Below are positions 13,044 to 16,098 of a stretch of 16,098 bases of DNA, in pieces. The notes below the pieces were generated by a model. It saw only the letters and a list, made by a program, of their open reading frames with translations. It was not told the DNA's origin and made no database searches. This DNA comes from Bacteroidota bacterium (lineage in GTDB: Bacteria > Bacteroidota > Bacteroidia > Chitinophagales > Saprospiraceae), in contig QQUB01000734.1 in assembly GCA_008501835.1 (NCBI GenBank), positions 1 through 16,098 of the forward strand, in the 5' to 3' direction. Position 1 is the stretch's first letter. Each line of letters starts with the position of its first letter. A program made the position numbers and the translations under genes.

Positions 13044-14954
13044 ATGAATACTAGAAATTTGATGCTCTTTCTGTTTTTTGTCCTTCCATTTTTTTCCTTT
13101 GCTCAAAAAATGCCTGAATATTCCATTACCAACATTGATCCGGAATTACTGGAAAATGCCAATGAGATTGTTCGGGTTGCCTATGGTGAATTTGAGGTGC
13201 ACTCAGATAAGGAAGGAACGGCCTATTACAAAACAGTCATTACGTTGCTAAATGGTGATAGCAGTGCGGAGAACCTTTATTTTTCATACAGTAACCAGAA
13301 CAAAATAAGCAAAATATCCATCAGTCTTTATGATGCCTTTGGTAATCTGATTAGAAAAGTAAAACGATCAGACCTCAAGGACTATAGTGCCATTGCCGAT
13401 TTTTCGATTTATGATGATGCGAGATACAAATACTACCAGGCAAGCCATTTTTCCTATCCGTATACCATAGCTTATGAATATGAAGAAACGTTAAGCGGAA
13501 TTCCATTTGCAGCATTCCCGAATTGGTTTGTTCAATCAGATTACCATTGTTCTGTGGAGTCATCTGAATTTAAAATCAAGGTGCCTGAAGAAGTGAATTT
13601 TCATTACCGGGTACTTAATATTGAGGATCGGGTACAAAAAGAGCAAGAAAAAGATCTGACCGTATTTTCCTGGGAGTATGAGAATGTACCGGCTTTGGTA
13701 AGAGAAGTAGATATGCCATTACCAGGTGAAGTATTCCCGACTATTTTGACTGCTCCTGATCAATTCAAGATTGATAAATATGAGGGAGGAATGAGTTCAT
13801 GGGAAGAATTCAGTGCTTTTATCCAGCAATTATTCAACGGGAAGGACAAATTGCCTGAAGAATTTGTGGATGAAATAAAGGATATGGTCAAATCGGCTAA
13901 AACCGAAAAAGAAAAAATAAACATCCTGTATAATTATCTGCAGGAGAATTACAGGTATGTAAGCGTTCAGCTAGATCTTGGTGGCTGGGAACCGTTTGAC
14001 GCAGAATATGTATACAGGAATAAATATGGAGACTGCAAGGCGTTGACCAATTTTATGGGCGCTATGTTGAAAGTGGCAGGAGTAGAATCCCTCCCTGCAT
14101 TGATTGGCAATGGCAGTATGTTCTACCATGTCTCTGAAGATTTTACCACCTCAATTTTTAATCATGTTATTCTTTATGTTCCGGGAATAGATTATTGGCT
14201 GGAATGTACCAGTAGTCAATTTCCCCCAAATTATGTTGGTTCGGGTAATGCCAATCGAAATGCATTATTGATCAAAGAAACGGGAGGCCATTTAATTAAA
14301 ACCCCGGAACTGAAAGCACAGGATAATAGCCGGGAAAGTACCACCCAGATTAAATTCAAAGAAGATGGTTCAGCAGAAATTACAGAGGAAATAAGTGCCT
14401 ATGGCAGCAGACATGAATTATACAGGGCCATCAAGAATCAATTGTCTGAAACAGAAACTATCAAGTGGCTCGAAAATGAGACTTCTATCCCAGCTGTTAG
14501 TTTCAAATCATTCCATGTTTCTGCAAATGAAAATGCTCCGAAAAGCACCTTTTCTTATGAGGCAGTGTCCAGAAGGTTTGGATCAAAAGCGGGAAAGAGA
14601 ATATTTCTGCCTTTAAATGTGGTCAATAATTACAAAAGGATCCCACCAAAAAAGCAAAAGCGAATGTATCCGGTAAATATTAAGGAAGGCTTTGTGGAAG
14701 AGGATAGCATCATAATACATTTGCCAGTAGGCTATGGAGTAGAAAGTATTCCGGAAGAATCAATTTTTCTGGAAGAGGACTTTGGAAATTTCGAAATGAC
14801 CGTGGAAACAACACAAAATAAACTCATCATTTCAAGAAGAATCGAACTCAAAAAAACTACACTGGCTCCGGATCAATACGATAAATACAGAAATTTTTTC
14901 AAACAGGTTGCCAAGGCAGATAGCCATAAGGCCGTTTTGGTGAGAAAAGCGTGA
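13044..14954 (+). CDS. Exported DUF3857 / transglutaminase-like domain protein
   Basis: A 636-residue exported protein. A signal peptide (residues 1-20, hydrophobic 6-19, probable cleavage after FSFA) precedes a DUF3857 domain (about 45-230). A transglutaminase-like cysteine protease fold follows (about 285-400): the nucleophile is Cys331 in NKYGDCKALTNFMGAMLK, His374 lies in IFNHVILYV, and the third position falls in WLECTSS, with Glu387 where Asp is usual. A C-terminal beta-rich domain occupies about 410-630. This domain order is common in Bacteroidota periplasmic or outer-membrane-facing proteins of unknown substrate. They may cleave or crosslink peptides. The ATG at 13044 fits the signal peptide exactly. 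The gene is monocistronic and convergent with the kinase gene (86-bp gap, no clear terminator). Domain assignment is firm, activity is not. Confidence 0.92.
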   Translation: MNTRNLMLFLFFVLPFFSFAQKMPEYSITNIDPELLENANEIVRVAYGEFEVHSDKEGTAYYKTVITLLNGDSSAENLYFSYSNQNKISKISISLYDAFGNLIRKVKRSDLKDYSAIADFSIYDDARYKYYQASHFSYPYTIAYEYEETLSGIPFAAFPNWFVQSDYHCSVESSEFKIKVPEEVNFHYRVLNIEDRVQKEQEKDLTVFSWEYENVPALVREVDMPLPGEVFPTILTAPDQFKIDKYEGGMSSWEEFSAFIQQLFNGKDKLPEEFVDEIKDMVKSAKTEKEKINILYNYLQENYRYVSVQLDLGGWEPFDAEYVYRNKYGDCKALTNFMGAMLKVAGVESLPALIGNGSMFYHVSEDFTTSIFNHVILYVPGIDYWLECTSSQFPPNYVGSGNANRNALLIKETGGHLIKTPELKAQDNSRESTTQIKFKEDGSAEITEEISAYGSRHELYRAIKNQLSETETIKWLENETSIPAVSFKSFHVSANENAPKSTFSYEAVSRRFGSKAGKRIFLPLNVVNNYKRIPPKKQKRMYPVNIKEGFVEEDSIIIHLPVGYGVESIPEESIFLEEDFGNFEMTVETTQNKLIISRRIELKKTTLAPDQYDKYRNFFKQVAKADSHKAVLVRKA

Positions 14955-15040
14955 TTAGAAGGAGTGAAGGGTTCAAAATGCAGGGTGATGAGTGTAGAAT
15001 TGATAATCCTGATAGGAGAGTAACTTATCGCAAGAATTTC

Positions 15041-16098
15041 TTACTTAAAATCTACATCCACGATGGGGATTTTGATTTCTACTCTTGTCCCGGTAGCTTT
15101 TCCTGATTTTGGATCTGTAAGATCGATGGTGTTGACATGGACGTCGATACCTTTTGATTGCATAAGGATCTGCAGACGTTTTTCGGTAATGGAAGTACCT
15201 CTTGAGCGATGACTTTGATAGCGCACATCCTGTGATTGTAATTCCCTGACTTTTTTCCTACCTATACCATCATCTTCTACTGTACAAAGAATGATGTCTT
15301 CATCAAACAGACTGAAATTGACAATCACCTTTCCTGTTTTTTTACTTCTCAGACCATGTTCAATGGCATTTTCAATATACGGCTGAACGATCATAGCGGG
15401 GATGCTGAGAATATCTTCTTCAAGATCATCATCCAGTTTGATCTCGTAGTGCAGTTTGTTATCGAATCGCAGCTTCTGATTGATGTAAAGGTAGGTTTCC
15501 AGAAATTCAATTTCCTTTTCCAGGGAAATGACTTCTACTTCAGAGTAATCAAGGCTTTGCCGCATGAGTTTTGCAAATTTGGCGAGGTATTTAGCCGCGG
15601 CGTTGGGGTCTTTGGAGGTGATGAAACTTTGGATGGAATTTAGTGCATTATACATGAAATGCGGATTCATTTGTGCCCTGAGTGCTTTTAACCGGAGTCT
15701 TTTGGCCTCCAGTTTCAGCAATTCGGTTTCCTGCCTTTTTTCGGCAGCATCGTATTTGGCTTCCAACTCTTTTTGCCGACCTTTATCTACTTGTTCATTG
15801 TATTTCTCCAGGTATTGTTCATGAGCAAGTTGAAATTCATAGGCTTCCTTATAATTACCTTCTTCCGCATAAAAGGCGGCAATATCTTTACTGACTGTGG
15901 ACAACTGCCTGAAGTCGGAAATCTTTTTGGCATAATCATACGCCAGTTCCAGTTGTTCCAATCCTCTATCTTTTTTTTCGGTTTCCAGGTAGACCCTTCC
16001 ACGCCATGCCGCAATGGTGGACAGGTTATAATATTCCTGATCAGAAGCATATAAGGATTCTGCTTGTTCAAAAAGTTACAGAGCTTCCACATAACGTT
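15041..16098 (-). CDS. TPR-containing LytS/YehU-type sensor histidine kinase (partial, interrupted by an in-frame TAA)
   Basis: The C-terminal part of a histidine kinase of the His_kinase (PF06580) type, which usually signals to a LytTR response regulator. TPR-like helices (LFEQAESLYASDQEYYNL, then LEQLELAYDYAKKI) lead into a coiled coil (about 15720-15810) and the phospho-acceptor box LRAQMNPHFMYNALNSIQ, with the His codon at 15659-15661. The GHKL ATPase domain has the N-box YIENAIEHGLRS and the G1 box EDDGIGRKK. There is no transmembrane segment in the visible part. In the same frame a TAA lies at 16076-16078, yet the codons beyond it (RYVEAL-stop-LFEQAESLY) continue the TPR pattern. No ATG exists between this stop and the acceptor domain; the only early start would be a TTG at 15959-15961. 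It is therefore either a nonsense-mutated gene or an error near the sequence end. The gene continues off the right edge. Confidence 0.82.

Noticed and set aside
15787..16092. Minus-strand ORF in another frame at the right edge, with an ATG
   Set aside because: The neighbouring frame reads as TPR helices and a histidine kinase on both sides of the TAA. The alternative frame has no domain pattern (many Trp, Lys and Asn residues).

Overview
The window looks like chromosomal DNA of a member of the Bacteroidota, most likely a Saprospiria/Lewinella-type bacterium. Three things point there. Several genes are preceded by a -7 element of the TAnnTTTG type rather than an E. coli-type promoter and Shine-Dalgarno. 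One gene encodes a secreted protein with a dockerin-like module of the kind common in that group. The cluster of a DUF4175 giant coiled-coil protein, an RsbW-like ATPase and YbeY is typical of the phylum. Base composition is moderately AT-rich, and I see no phage, IS transposase, CRISPR, rRNA or tRNA.

Layout: (1) 1-4830, minus strand: the threonine operon in the order thrA (fused aspartokinase/homoserine dehydrogenase), thrB (homoserine kinase), thrC (threonine synthase, running off the left edge). Together these cover phosphorylation of aspartate, reduction of the semialdehyde to homoserine, phosphorylation of homoserine and formation of threonine. A hairpin and a possible internal promoter lie between thrA and thrB. 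Inside thrC is a perfect 16-bp palindrome that matches the ParB-binding parS consensus. (2) 5047-6522, plus strand: a secreted dockerin-like protein that seems to lack the C-terminal part expected of its family. It is followed by about 350 bp of repeat-rich, REP/MITE-like palindromic DNA. (3) 6876-7756(7786), minus strand: ybeY and an RsbW-like ATP-binding protein, overlapping by one base, with a long structured leader and a well-formed promoter. (4) 8122-11445, minus strand: a 1107-residue membrane-anchored DUF4175 protein ending in a clear terminator. (5) 11446-11988: a 543-bp divergent gap, then deoC on the plus strand. (6) 12691-12849, minus strand: a 52-residue membrane protein with its own -7 element and probable terminator. 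(7) 13044-14954, plus strand: an exported DUF3857/transglutaminase-like protein. (8) 15041-16098, minus strand: a LytS/YehU-type sensor histidine kinase with TPR repeats, cut by the right edge and interrupted by an in-frame TAA close to that edge.

Most of the window is ordinary housekeeping DNA. The observations most worth a second look are the parS-like site inside thrC (which would place the window in the origin-proximal part of the chromosome), the palindromic repeat element with compensatory base changes at 6641-6790, the interrupted histidine kinase, the early-ending dockerin protein next to the repeats, and the leader and operator-like structures upstream of the RsbW-like gene.
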